The notes under the pieces are model-generated. The model searched no databases and was not told the origin of the DNA. It was given only the letters and a program-made list of their open reading frames with translations. This document shows positions 48,401 through 57,030 of a stretch of DNA of 64,000 bases, piece after piece; position 1 is the first letter of the stretch; each line of letters starts with the position of its first letter. The position numbers were made by a program, and so were the translations under genes. The DNA lies in contig CM055266.1 in the NCBI GenBank assembly GCA_029237695.1, forward strand, positions 9,937,805-10,001,804, given 5' to 3'. This DNA comes from Conchocele bisecta. Taxonomy: Eukaryota > Mollusca > Bivalvia > Lucinida > Thyasiridae.

Positions 48401-50954
48401 ACAATTATTGGATTTACATTTATTGAGTATAGACTGCATATGCAGCCTGTGCTCAATACATGTAAATCCATCAATTGAAATTTCCAGACGATCCTAAATT
48501 TGCAATTACGAACAGTTTAGTCCTACGAAGTTTAGAGAAACGGCCCCCAGGTTACGCAAATTTGCTATCACTCAGCGTGCATTATGTCAATGCATGTTAT
48601 TACTTTTCAAATTTCATGTACTTGCATTGTATTTCGCCAACGTTTTGGCGACAATTTTGAAACAGTATGATCAATTATACCATTAAATCAATAATTCAGA
48701 CAATGTGTTCATATTCTAACACGATACGATACTATAGAGAATAGTAGGTTAGTGCCGTGAATTGGAAAAATATCTGGCAAGGCTTAGTACACGGGATGGG
48801 CGAGGCTCTGCCGAGCACATGCCGTTTCCGTGCCGCGCCAGATATTTTTTTCCCATTCACGGCACTAACTTACTATTCTATTTATCCCATGAAAATCTAC
48901 AAATAGCTTTAAAATACAATAAAAATAACCCCAGCCATCGCACATATTCATATGCAGTGATTAGGTCGTATGACAGGATATCAAAAATGTTTCACGGCAC
49001 CGTGTTTCGCGGCACATACGCATTGTGTTGACGGGATAAAAACTGATATTCATGAGTGTCTTTAAATATGCCGCACTGGCAAAATTAAATGTTAAAATGG
49101 ATTTGGTGTCCATTTTGAAAATAATAACTGGCTATAGTGATAATCATAGGCCATATTCGGAGTGGCTCCGTTGCCAAAGTCATTCGTGAAATAATGATAT
49201 ACACATGTGCAAAGTTCCATGCATGTACGTAAAAAGGCGTCATTTTGTCAAATATATGCCATCATTTCTTCCGCAATAATAGCGAGTTACGTGATAAATA
49301 TTTGTCGCAGGGAAACCGAAGGTATTTTTCGTGCAAGCGTGCCGGGGAATAGTTGCACAAGACAGTGTCGACTGTGACGATGAGGCAGACGATATCAGGG
49401 ATGTTCCGCCGGATGATCCACCGGATGATTCACCGGATGACGACGAATCCGATACCATCATACGCATCCCGACGGACGCCGATACTATGATAGCGTTCTC
49501 TACTACGCCAGGTGAGTGTCACATGATCTGCCGTCGTGCATATAAAACGGTCATGTACAGGGACGATTTGTTGAAAATTTCCAAACGAAACGAAGGAAAA
49601 CGAATGGAAAACGAAGTGAATACGATCGTTTTGTCCACGACACGTATATAAACGAATAGTGTTTCGTTTATTGGTAAACCAATATGATATTTTTGTTTAA
49701 ATACCCGGCTCCCACCTACTTAAACGTCTGTCGTTTCTGTCGTGTCGTTATTTTGAACAAATGTATCATTATGTCGCTCCGTTTACAAATCGTTTTCACA
49801 TCATTTTCGTGTTTTATAAAACAATGTTTTCGTTGGTTTAAACGCGACACGTTTAAACCAACGAAAACATTGTTTTCTAATTAGAAAATGACAACCATGA
49901 GAAAACGATGTGTAAACGGTAGGCATTCGCTTGTGGATCCAGGAATAAATCCGGGCTGTATCCTAAGTGGTCATATACAGTTCACCATAAAAGACACGCC
50001 ATATGAATTTCTACCTTAGAAAATATGCGATATCTGATGAAACATTGCATGAATACAGTCGCAACTTGTTATTGGTCGTAAACATGTATTTTCCAGCTAA
50101 TTATCACATTTGCATGTCGGCATTCGATGTCTAAACATCAAGTCGAGAAGAGTCCATGCTGAATTGAACTTGGTCGTATTGAGTCATCCATCGAAAACCT
50201 CCTTTCAGCGAATCATAGTTTCAAAAGCTTTATTACAAGACATGATCAGCAGTGCACACTTCTAGATAATAACTATAGACACTGTAATGCCTGAATCTCA
50301 GAGGTGGATGAAAATGCGAACACAACTGTTGGTAACAGAGCATTTCACAGTAGATTTGTATCCGTTTTCTGAACATATAATTATGAAGAAAAAGATAGTA
50401 AACTCGGTGACGTAGTCGATGACGTAGTGTCTGGTCAAAGTAAGGCATATGGCTACTAATTGCGAGTGCATCAGCGGGAAATATGAAATATTGTTTTCAA
50501 TAATAAAATAATTATTATACTTTTACTTTAAATTTTTCAGGAACGCCAAATCTACATAAGCTCAACTAATTATTGCTAGTTCTAGCTAGCATTAAATATT
50601 TAAATATTTAGAGCTAGCTCCAAATCATTTGAAGAGCTCTCTAAATCATTTGGCGCCAGCTTAAAATATTTAATTATAATTATTAATAATTATTTAGAGC
50701 TAGCATTAATTATTTGAGTTTATGTATTTACATCTATTTCAGGATATCTTTCCTATCGGAAACCTACCACGGGCTCTTGGTTTATAAATACGTGCCTAGA
50801 CGTTTTTAAAGAATTTAAAGGCTCTCATCTGGAGGATATGATGATAACAGTGAGGGATCGCGTTGTTGCCATGCAAACAAGAAAGGGGGAGAAACAAATG
50901 CCATGCATATGGAGCTCCATGACAAAGCGATTAGTGTGGACGAGTGGACAATAG
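36213..50954 (+). CDS. Caspase-8-like initiator caspase with one N-terminal death effector domain, eight exons, complete
   Basis: Coding exons: 36244-36405, 37084-37225, 37719-37769, 41159-41275, 41630-41838, 47926-48010, 49311-49511 and 50743-50954 (with TAG). The sum is 1179 nt, or 392 aa, with all phases agreeing. Residues ~1-101 form a helical DED-like prodomain (WIQHM...FVPRGILSR...MATKGKLAPGKYEELK). Residues 103-118 are a linker. p20 follows with GYLLILN, R156NGT (substrate-binding Arg equivalent), ILSH224G (catalytic His) and QAC266RG (catalytic Cys), then an Asp-rich intersubunit linker (~279-305) and p10 with IAFSTTPGYLSYRKPTTGSW. The YR pair before the GSW motif matches caspase-8 rather than caspase-3 (WR). 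Family role: cysteine protease cleaving after Asp to start apoptosis or immune signalling. Odd features: one DED rather than two, and introns holding a large inverted repeat and a splice-site minisatellite. Confidence 0.93.
36420..36605 (+). repeat. TACGATGACGATA-type microsatellite after caspase exon 1
   Basis: Degenerate ACGATGACGATA words with GATACTACGATG variants, starting 15 bp past the donor. Confidence 0.8.
36644..36877. repeat. MITE family Q, copy 1 (caspase intron 1)
   Basis: GGGGGCCGTTTCACTAAGCT and inverse, with TTCGTACGACTAAA subterminal and a central ATGGATTTACATTTATTGA hairpin. Confidence 0.75.
37084..37225 (+). CDS. Caspase exon 2: DED second half
   Basis: Acceptor CCTACAG. 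Encodes AMATKGKLAPGKYEELKSVA and continues to ILEMIKTAEKKIRALEVARA, the last helices of the DED-like fold. The donor splits a Gly codon (G|GTATAC). Confidence 0.85.
37555..37665 (+). repeat. ~40-bp triplicate in caspase intron 2
   Basis: GGAAAAGTGGGTTC and CTTGTGCCGAAAC recur three times just before exon 3. Confidence 0.7.
37719..37769 (+). CDS. Caspase exon 3: linker microexon
   Basis: A 51-nt exon, acceptor ATTTCCAG, donor G|GTATGT, phase 1 at both ends. Encodes the polar linker GPGSISHTSGAKRQRQE between prodomain and protease. It is too short to be found by ORF length. Support comes from splice sites and phase only. Confidence 0.75.
38035..38675 (+). repeat. ~43-bp minisatellite in caspase intron 3
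   Basis: About 14 degenerate units of ATGAAATGGTCTGACAATAT plus CATGGAAGAGTGTATTCCGTTTA variants. Confidence 0.88.
38985..41135. repeat. Left arm of large inverted repeat around caspase exons 4-5
   Basis: Its reverse complement matches 42335-45965 in at least two blocks. The inner block is 40520-41135 versus 42335-42850 (shared GTTCGGCAGCCATCTTGG-type sequence, GAGCCAGCAATA at the inner tip). The outer block is 38985-40300 versus 44200-45965 (shared conceptual peptide EGILLECTINSV). The arms are clearly diverged. They may be two copies of one non-coding transposon in opposite orientation. Confidence 0.85.
41159..41275 (+). CDS. Caspase exon 4: start of p20
   Basis: Acceptor TTGTTTTCAG, donor AATG|GTCAGT. 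Encodes TTENLCDVLYTRNDGLGYYD and then SQGKTGYLLILNSTHNRN, containing the first core beta strand (GYLLILN) and the Arg of the RNGT substrate pocket. It lies in the loop of the large inverted repeat. Confidence 0.92.
41630..41838 (+). CDS. Caspase exon 5: p20 with catalytic His
   Basis: Acceptor TATACGCAG, donor GAG|GTAATG. Encodes TEQDVRKLNEFFQETLKFDV through YYCFVCAILSHGDE. SHG carries His224. The exon ends in phase 0. A piggyBac-like MITE starts 50 bp after the donor. Confidence 0.95.
41888..42311. repeat. piggyBac-like MITE family E, two adjacent copies in caspase intron 5
   Basis: First copy 41888-42133 (TTAACCCTTTCAACACC...). A second diverged copy starts at the shared TTAA (42130) and fades near 42311. 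Both lie in the loop of the large inverted repeat. Confidence 0.7.
42335..45965. repeat. Right arm of large inverted repeat around caspase exons 4-5
   Basis: Inverted partner of 38985-41135, longer because it carries insertions: about 43000-44100 with no partner seen, and a palindromic MITE at 44758-45135. Only caspase exons 4 and 5 and piggyBac-like MITE copies lie between the arms. Confidence 0.85.
44758..45135. repeat. ~375-bp palindromic MITE inside the right arm
   Basis: ACAACAACAACAAGTA to TTGTTGTTGTTG, central hairpin GCGAAGAATCGATTTGC. No partner in the left arm, so it inserted after the arms formed. Confidence 0.75.
46168..47925 (+). repeat. 33-bp minisatellite, ~50 copies, built from caspase exon 6 acceptor
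   Basis: The unit is GTGTGAATGTTTCAG plus GACGRCATAGCAATAGCT. Sub-blocks differ (GACCACATAGCCATAG at 46300-46620; a GTCGGCATAGTAATAG variant recurring every few units after 47400). The 33-bp period keeps frames open over hundreds of codons on both strands, but these are not genes. The array ends exactly at the real acceptor of exon 6. Confidence 0.96.
47926..48010 (+). CDS. Caspase exon 6: between catalytic His and Cys
   Basis: An 85-nt exon, acceptor AATCTTTCAG, donor GCAG|GTAAAT. Encodes DGITTTDGSKSVEAIRKEFN and then NKAIRNFA, the usual segment preceding GKPK-F-QACRG. Its acceptor and first ~19 nt resemble the 33-bp unit of the ~1.75-kb array immediately upstream, so the genuine acceptor is the last of about fifty similar sites. 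Confidence 0.88.
48035..48175 (+). mobile_element. Hairpin-capped element, family C, degenerate copy in caspase intron 6
   Basis: Recognisable CTGATAAACTTGATAT and ATACCAGGTTGGTGTCCTTT arms only. Starts about 25 bp after the exon 6 donor. Confidence 0.55.
48313..48550. repeat. MITE family Q, copy 2 (caspase intron 6)
   Basis: GGGGGATGTTTCACTAAACT to TTTAGAGAAACGGCCCCC, same TTCGTACGACTAAA motif. Confidence 0.78.
48735..49040 (+). mobile_element. Hairpin-capped element, family B, short copy in caspase intron 6
   Basis: TAGAGAATAGTAGGTTAGTG hairpin, then a degenerate left TIR (TTTATCCCATGAAAAT) and intact right TIR GTGTTGACGGGATAAA (49025-49040). Interior ~150 bp with GTTTCACGGCACCGTGTTTC, itself palindromic. 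Confidence 0.75.
49311..49511 (+). CDS. Caspase exon 7: QACRG catalytic Cys and acidic linker
   Basis: Acceptor TTGTCGCAG, donor CCAG|GTGAGT. Encodes KPKVFFVQACRG, then about 37 residues very rich in Asp with a PPDDPPDDSPDDD internal repeat, then IPTDADTMIAFSTTP. The linker offers several Asp cleavage points (for example DEAD, DESD) for p20/p10 separation. The repeat reflects a 12-nt coding microrepeat. Confidence 0.95.
49817..49879. repeat. Hairpin in caspase intron 7
   Basis: AAACAATGTTTTCGTTGGTT and complement, ~26-bp arms, in a region repeating CGTTT/AAACG words (49640-49920). Confidence 0.8.
50565..50715. repeat. GCTAGC/ATTTAAAT cryptic palindromic tract before caspase exon 8
   Basis: Repeated AGAGCTAGC, AAATATTT and CTAGCATTAA words in both orientations, 30 bp upstream of the exon 8 acceptor. 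Confidence 0.7.
50743..50954 (+). CDS. Caspase exon 8: p10 small subunit and stop
   Basis: Acceptor CTATTTCAG. Encodes YLSYRKPTTGSWFINTCLDV, then FKEFKGSHLEDMMITVRDRV and the terminal MPCIWSSMTKRLVW strand, ending TAG at 50952-50954. The p10 landmarks (SYRKP, GSWF, terminal beta strand) are in order. Possible poly(A) signal ATTAAA near 51046. Confidence 0.95.
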
Positions 50955-51191
50955 GACGTGTGAAGTTCCCTGAAAAAGTGTTTACAGGAAAGGACCCGGA
51001 CTGGTTGGAACCCGTTGCAGATTGTGATTTATGTCATCTATATTATTAAATAATATCGAGCAGACTGTATATTATTTGCTGTTGGACTCTATTCCATGGA
51101 ATCTGGGAGACATATCGCTGAAGTTATTTGTGGCTGTGACTGGAGAAATGCGGTTTATGAGATTTGTGACAAGTGTAGCTTCTGATTAGAT
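50955..51191 (+). other. Caspase 3' UTR and downstream
   Basis: Non-coding after the TAG. ATTAAA near 51046 is a candidate poly(A) signal. A hairpin-capped element starts at 51192. Confidence 0.5.
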
Positions 51192-51629
51192 ATAGCGAAT
51201 AGTAGGTTAGTGCCGTGAATGGGAAAAAATATCCGGCAAGGCTCAAGAATTTCTTTATTTCTCATCAGAAATATATGTTGTGACCACTCATTTGAACCGT
51301 CTCGCCGATACGGTTCAAATGAGTGGTCACAACATATATTTTGGTTCAGAAATAAGGAAAATAGATAGAGAATAGTAGGTTAGTGCCGTGAATGGGAAAA
51401 AATATCTGGCAAGGCTCAGGAAACGGGATGGGCGAGGCTCTGCCGAGCACATTCCGTTTCCGTGCCGCGCCAGATATTTTTTCCCATTCACGGCACTAAC
51501 CTACTATTCTATTTATCCCGTCAACACCTACAAATGGCTGTAAAATGCAAAAATAGTATTGACTGGATATCAAAAATGTCTCACGGCACCGTGTTTCACG
51601 GCACATACGCACTGTGTTGACGGGATAAA
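51192..51629 (+). mobile_element. Hairpin-capped element, family B, copy with nested palindrome
   Basis: Same layout as the 13.8-kb copy, including the nested GTGGTCACAACATATA palindrome between two cap copies, then the short TIR element 51508-51629 ending GTGTTGACGGGATAAA. Lies about 240 bp past the caspase stop. Confidence 0.78.
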
Positions 51630-52380
51630 ACACACTTCTGTAGCGATCTGAATTTGGATCTACACTGGTTTTTAAGAATTGTTGATTATATATATGTATG
51701 GTTTATAAACATTGGGTATGCATGTAAAATGCTGCAATATTCATATGTAAACCATATATACATCGTAGACATATTCCAGGTAATCAAGTAGATGCAACAA
51801 TACAAAAGGTGAAGGTCATGTTAATGGGGGTATGGGTGTGTTCCAAATGCTCACATGTATCAAGTGTCCGAATATTGATATTGAAGCAATCTGTCAAGTA
51901 ATATTAAAGTTATATGATAATGAAGAAACGTGTACGCACTTTTTGATGCATAACAATGACGACGGAAAAAGCGGCGACTATAGTCGCGCCTTCTGCTTCA
52001 ATTTTACAGTACATTGTATATAAATGGTTCGATATGTCGTGAACAAGTATGTTTAAAAACCTGATGTAAAATGTTTTAATGCTGAATCTAATCTGAGAGA
52101 GTATGTAAACAATTAAAAGACAACAACACCATTCATTTCAAAACCTGCAGCAAAGAGAACTCAATTTGATACCCCGAGCATGAAACGGATCGCCTACGGT
52201 GATCACAATGATGTATTGTCTAAACAGACACATACTGCACGGGCCAACTGATATTGAATGATATACATTAGCACGGGAAGGTCGAAGGGCATCGTTGAAC
52301 AACGCTGTGGTTACCTTTATTTTGTCAATATGACAAGACTTACGCAAGTGAATCGAAACCGGGCTCTCGGGATGCTACAT

Positions 52381-52767
52381 AGAGAATACCAGGCTAGAGT
52401 CTATCAGGAAAGGCTAGGAAACGCGTAGGAATTCCGAGGCTTGCCGAGGAATTCCTACCGTTTCCGAGCCGAGCCTGATAAACTTGATATCAAAATACAC
52501 TAGTCTGGTATTCTTTTTATCAGGTAACGTTTTATGCTCGAAAATGACCACAGATGACGTCGTTATCTATGGACAGAACGAGGACTTGTTTACGTTGCGT
52601 CCTTACACTGACGTCATTCGGTAACGTCACGTGACGTCAACCGACCAATGGAGCGTCAGTTTTCACTGTGTTGTAACCCGGATGTTGATATCAGGTCAAT
52701 GCCTGATACAACAATATGTTATCAGTCGGTACGTATTCGGTCAATACAGGGCAGGTTACCTGATAAA
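52381..52767 (+). mobile_element. Hairpin-capped element, family C, copy 4
   Basis: Near-complete copy: AGAGAATACCAGGCTAG, hairpin with GAATTCC tip, TTTTTATCAGGTAACG and right TIR GTTACCTGATAAA (52755-52767). The interior shares the CGTCACGTGACGTCAACCGA segment with copy 1. Confidence 0.82.
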
Positions 52768-53629
52768 AGCTGGTGTGTGGAAGATCTGCCTAGGTCTGGG
52801 CAGCCACGGGTCATAATCCGAAGGCAGGATGTGCACATTAGTGAGGGACGGTAGTTTCCCAAAAGGGCAATACATTCGCACGTAAGGCTAACTTTTCTAA
52901 ATTTGGCACATATGATCTTCATATTATGCCTTTCCAGAATTTGATGGACGCTATCTGGATTTTCACCTTATCGTCCATATTCGGCCAATGTCACACTTTC
53001 AAGGTGAAGGTCATGTTCAAGAAACCATGAATTTATTTTTGAAATATGTGTTTGTGGCTATTTATTTGTCAAATTATTTCTGGAAATGCCAGATGGGAAC
53101 GCTTGAAGAATGCTGACATCTTCTTTGTTTGAATACCAATGTCTATTTTTATCCGGTCTGCATGCATATCAACGTCAGATTGACGGGTTTTCAGCGTAAC
53201 TACATTTCCAAAAACGTTCTACAACGCACAATCTAAGTCCGAATATGGCGGCGGCGGTACAGCAGACACACAACAGCATCTTTTATTGTTACATGACTGC
53301 CGTTGTTCGACACCGCTCACAGGCGTATTCAAACGTACAACGCGTGCTGTTTGATAATGGCTGTAGACAATGCTCATTCCGGGGCCAAGCCAACACCTAC
53401 GTACTGCATGTGTCTCATGACGTTACTAGAACGCGCCATTACGTCCCCAGACCAGTTCACAACGGTCGCACTGAACTTTTAAAATTGATGCGGCTGCGTC
53501 ACGCGACGTGGACTGTGGTCCTGGAATATGTATGCATACATCAGCTGTTTGAATGAGACAGATATCGAAGTGCAGGAAGTACTGCATATATGCTCAAATT
53601 ACACAATATTTCTGACGGAAATGTAACAA
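52768..53629. other. Unassigned region with one 103-codon frame
   Basis: A plus-strand frame at 53245-53556 starts MAAAVQQTHNSIFYCYMTAV. No domain, splice signal or relative was recognised. Probably chance. Confidence 0.3.
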
Positions 53630-53770
53630 ATATAAGGTTCGACCATGTTCATCCGTGATTAAACGTTTGTCGTGGCACTCGGGAACTGTTTGAACCCGCG
53701 GCCTACGGCTTGGGGTTCAAACAGTTCCCTCGCAAACGTTTACCCACTGCTGAACATGGTCGAACCTTAT
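53630..53770. repeat. ~140-bp hairpin element
   Basis: ATAAGGTTCGACCATGTTCA pairs with its complement at 53750-53770. The inner arm GGGAACTGTTTGAACCC also pairs, with unpaired bulges between. Confidence 0.8.
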
Positions 53771-54299
53771 AGTTGTGTTCGTCTGCTGCTTGTTGGGTAA
53801 ATTATTGTCCCAGCTGATTTCGGATACAATCAACACTAACAGGCATCCCTCTTCAATTGCGAAACGCACTGACTTAAAACTGAAGTGCAGAAAACTTTCA
53901 GCGTTATAGAGAGATAGAGACTTCGTTGATCTCATGACTCCTAATTACGATCCAATCTCATTCTACAGGCGCGTCGGAAGGCAGCTGACATTCAGGCCGC
54001 GAGGACCCCTCGTAAAACAAGAGGGCAATTATGGCCCTATATCGCTCACAATCAAATATGGCCCAAAATCAAGCAAATACTGGTATGTAAAGTTGACAGG
54101 CACAACATGTCAATGCGACACACTTGAGAAGTCACCAGGGTAGGAGTTGTCTCGCGATATGTACAGATATATCTTACACAACTTTGAGAGGTTTGGAGAC
54201 CATAACAGGATGCTTCCAGCCTACTTTTTATTGCAATCCTTAGATTTTATGTATTATATAACCATATTCCGTTTACAAGTTGACCCCTATTTAACACCC

Positions 54300-55912
54300 G
54301 GGCCATGCCCATTTTTTACCCAGAGTTGATCATTTTAACAACTTTGAAAAAGCATTGTACATCGACCATTCCTACCAAGTTTCGTAGAATTGGTCTGGTG
54401 GTTCGTGAGAAGAAGATTTTTTAAAATGTTGTCCTATTTTTAGACGGCCGCCATCTTGGATTAACGATGACCGCCTTTTTAACAAAACTGAAAAGGCTTT
54501 ACCAATGGACCATAACTGCGAAGTTTGCTACCAATGGCCAAGCGGTTTGAATGAAGAAGATGTTTGAAATCTCTAATAAAAGAACGATCTTTTGACCTTT
54601 CGGCGGCCATCTTGGATGATGTAATCATCTGATTTCGACAAAAAGTGCTCCTATGTGATCGTTTCGTCCATAACTTCGAATTGATATATGACATGACCAT
54701 ATTCGGTCAAATGTGACATTTGACCCCTACTTCACCCCTCCTGCCCCACCCATTTCTGACCCGGCGGCCACCAATTGAAGGAATCTGAACCATCGTTAAC
54801 TATCGATCATTCATATCAAGTTTCGTGGAAATCGGCCTGGCGGTTCGTGAGAAGATTTTTTTTGAGAATTTCACCTACTTTTCAACGGCGGCCATCTTGG
54901 ATTTCGCGATGAACATCATTTCAACACAAATGAAAAGGCTTGACCCACTGACCATTACTGTGAAGTTTGGCCAATATTGGCCAAGTGGTTCACGAGAAGA
55001 AGACATTTGTAATCTATATTGAAAGAACGACCTTTTGACCTTTCGGCGGCCATCTCTGATGACGTAATTACCTGATTTCGACAAAAAAAGCTCCAGAGTG
55101 ACCGTCTCGTCAATACATTCGATTTGATATATGACATGACCATATTCGGTCAAATGTGACATTTGACACCTACTTGACCCCTCCTGCCCGCCCATTTTTG
55201 AACCGGGGTCCACAATTTGAAGGAATCTGAACCAGCGTTAACTATCGATCATTCATGCCAAGTTTCGTAAAAATCGGCCTGGCAGATATTTTTAATAATT
55301 TGACCTACTTTTCAACAGCGGCCATTTTTGATTTCGAGATGACCACCATTTAAACAAAAAAGCTTGACCCATTAACCATTACCGTGAAGTTTGGCCAATA
55401 TCGGCCAAGCGGTTCACGAAAACAAGACGTTTGAACTCTTTATCAAGAAAACGACCTTTTGACCTATCGGCGGCCATCTTGGATGACATGATCATCCAAT
55501 TTCGACAAAAAATATACCAGAGCGATCGCCTCTTTGATACCTTCGATTTGATATAGACATGACTATATTCGGTCAAAAATAAAATTTTACCCCTATTTGA
55601 CCCCACGTGCCGCCCATTTTTGATCCCGGGGTCACCATTTTAACAACTTTGAAAGAGCATTGTACATCGATTTGTGCTATTTTTAGACTGTGGCCATCTT
55701 GGATTATGTATTGACGTCAGTTTAACAATTTTGTAAATCCCCTACCTAAGGACAATGACCATGAAGTTTGGTGACTATAGGCCCAATGGTTACCGAGGAG
55801 AAGATGTTTGAAAATGTTCACGGACGACGGACGGACGAACGGACGAAGGACGGACGATGGACAGACACATTGCGGTAACAATAGCTCACATGAGCTTCGC
55901 TCAAGTGAGCTA
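54300..55912 (+). repeat. ~435-bp tandem repeat, three to four units
   Basis: The landmark GCGGCCATCTTGGAT recurs twice per unit (54447/54602, 54886/55043, 55317/55468, 55688). The block ends in a (GGAC)n-like run and CACATGAGC...GCTCAAGTGAGCTAA, a terminal hairpin typical of this mollusc repeat class. Confidence 0.8.
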
Positions 55913-55913
55913 A

Positions 55914-56018
55914 AAATGGTTAAAGATGCGCATCGTATGGCGGGGGACTTGGGGGTCCTACCCGAAGAAAATTTGGAAATCCAGAACGCCTCGGACGCGA
56001 TTTTCCGGTACACAAGTC
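55914..56018 (+). CDS. Possible orphan exon adjoining the 63-bp array
   Basis: An open segment reads VKDAHRMAGDLGVLPEENLE and then IQNASDAIFRYTSHYFTC, ending at the first array donor C|GTAAGT. The left boundary is the end of another repeat, so the acceptor is unclear. The pattern DAxxMAxDLGVxxENLxxxNAS faintly resembles the caspase/metacaspase p20 fold, but I do not recognise the gene. It could be an exon fragment. Confidence 0.3.
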
Positions 56019-57030
56019 ACTATTTCACCTGCCGTAAGTTGCATAAGTAACTGGTTCCTAGGATTTTCCGGTACACAAGTCACTATTTCACTGCGTATGT
56101 GCATAAGTATGGTCGTAAGGTTGCATAAGGTATGGTTTTCCTAAGATCCGGTACACAAGTCACTATTTCACCTGCCGTAAGTTGCATAAGTAACTGGTTC
56201 CTAGGATTTTCCGGTACACAAGTCACTATTTCACCTGCCGTAAGTTGCATAAGTAACTGGTTCCTAGGATTTTCCGGTACACAAGTCACTATTTCACCTG
56301 CGTAGTTGCATAAGTAACTGGTTCCTAGGATTTTCGGTACACAAGTCACTATTTCACCTGCCGTAAGTTGCATAAGTAACTGGTTCCTAGGATTTTCCGG
56401 TACACAAGTCACTATTTCACCTGCCGTAAGTTGCATAAGTAACTGGTTCCTGGATTTTACCGGTACAAGTCTAACTTAAGTAACGGTTTCACCTGCCGTA
56501 TGGTTGTTCATAAGTAACTGGTTCCTAGGATTTTCCGGTACACAAGTCACTATTTCACCTGCCGTAAGTTGCATAAGTAACTGGTTCCTAGGATTTTCCG
56601 GTACACAAGTCACTATTTCACCTGCCGTAAGTTGCATAAGTAACTGGTTCCTAGGATTTTCCGGTACACAAGTCACTAGGTTTACCTGCCGTAAGTTGCT
56701 AAGTAACTGGTTCCTAGGATTTTCCGGTACACAAGTCACTATTTCACCGCGTAATTGCATAATAACGGTTCCTAGGATTTTCCGTAACAAAGTCGACATT
56801 TACCTGCCGTAATGCATAAGTAACTGGTTCCTAGGATTTTCCGGTACACAAGTCACTATTTCACCTTTCGTAAGTTGCATAAGTAACTGTAGGAATTTTC
56901 CGGTAACAAGTCACTATTTCACCTGCCGTAAGTTGCATAAGTAACTGGTTCCTAGGATTTTCCGGTACACAAGTCACTATTTCACCTGCCGTAAGTTGCA
57001 TAAGTAGCTGGTTCCTAGGATTTTTCTGCA
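56003..57030 (+). repeat. 63-bp minisatellite containing acceptor-microexon-donor cassette
   Basis: About 16 copies of a 63-bp unit: TTCCTAG|G, then ATTTTCCGGTACACAAGTCA..., then ACCTGCC|GTAAGTTG. Each unit therefore carries a consensus-like 3' splice site, a ~36-nt segment and a strong donor. Some copies are degenerate (56450-56500, 56750-56820). Confidence 0.93.

Noticed and set aside
53245..53556. 103-codon frame starting MAAAVQQTHN
   Set aside because: No domain, no splice context, no homology recognised; kept only as an unassigned region.
56083..56799. Minus-strand frames repeating CVPENPRNQLLMQLTAGEIV
   Set aside because: Period-63 reading through the 63-bp array, no protein family.
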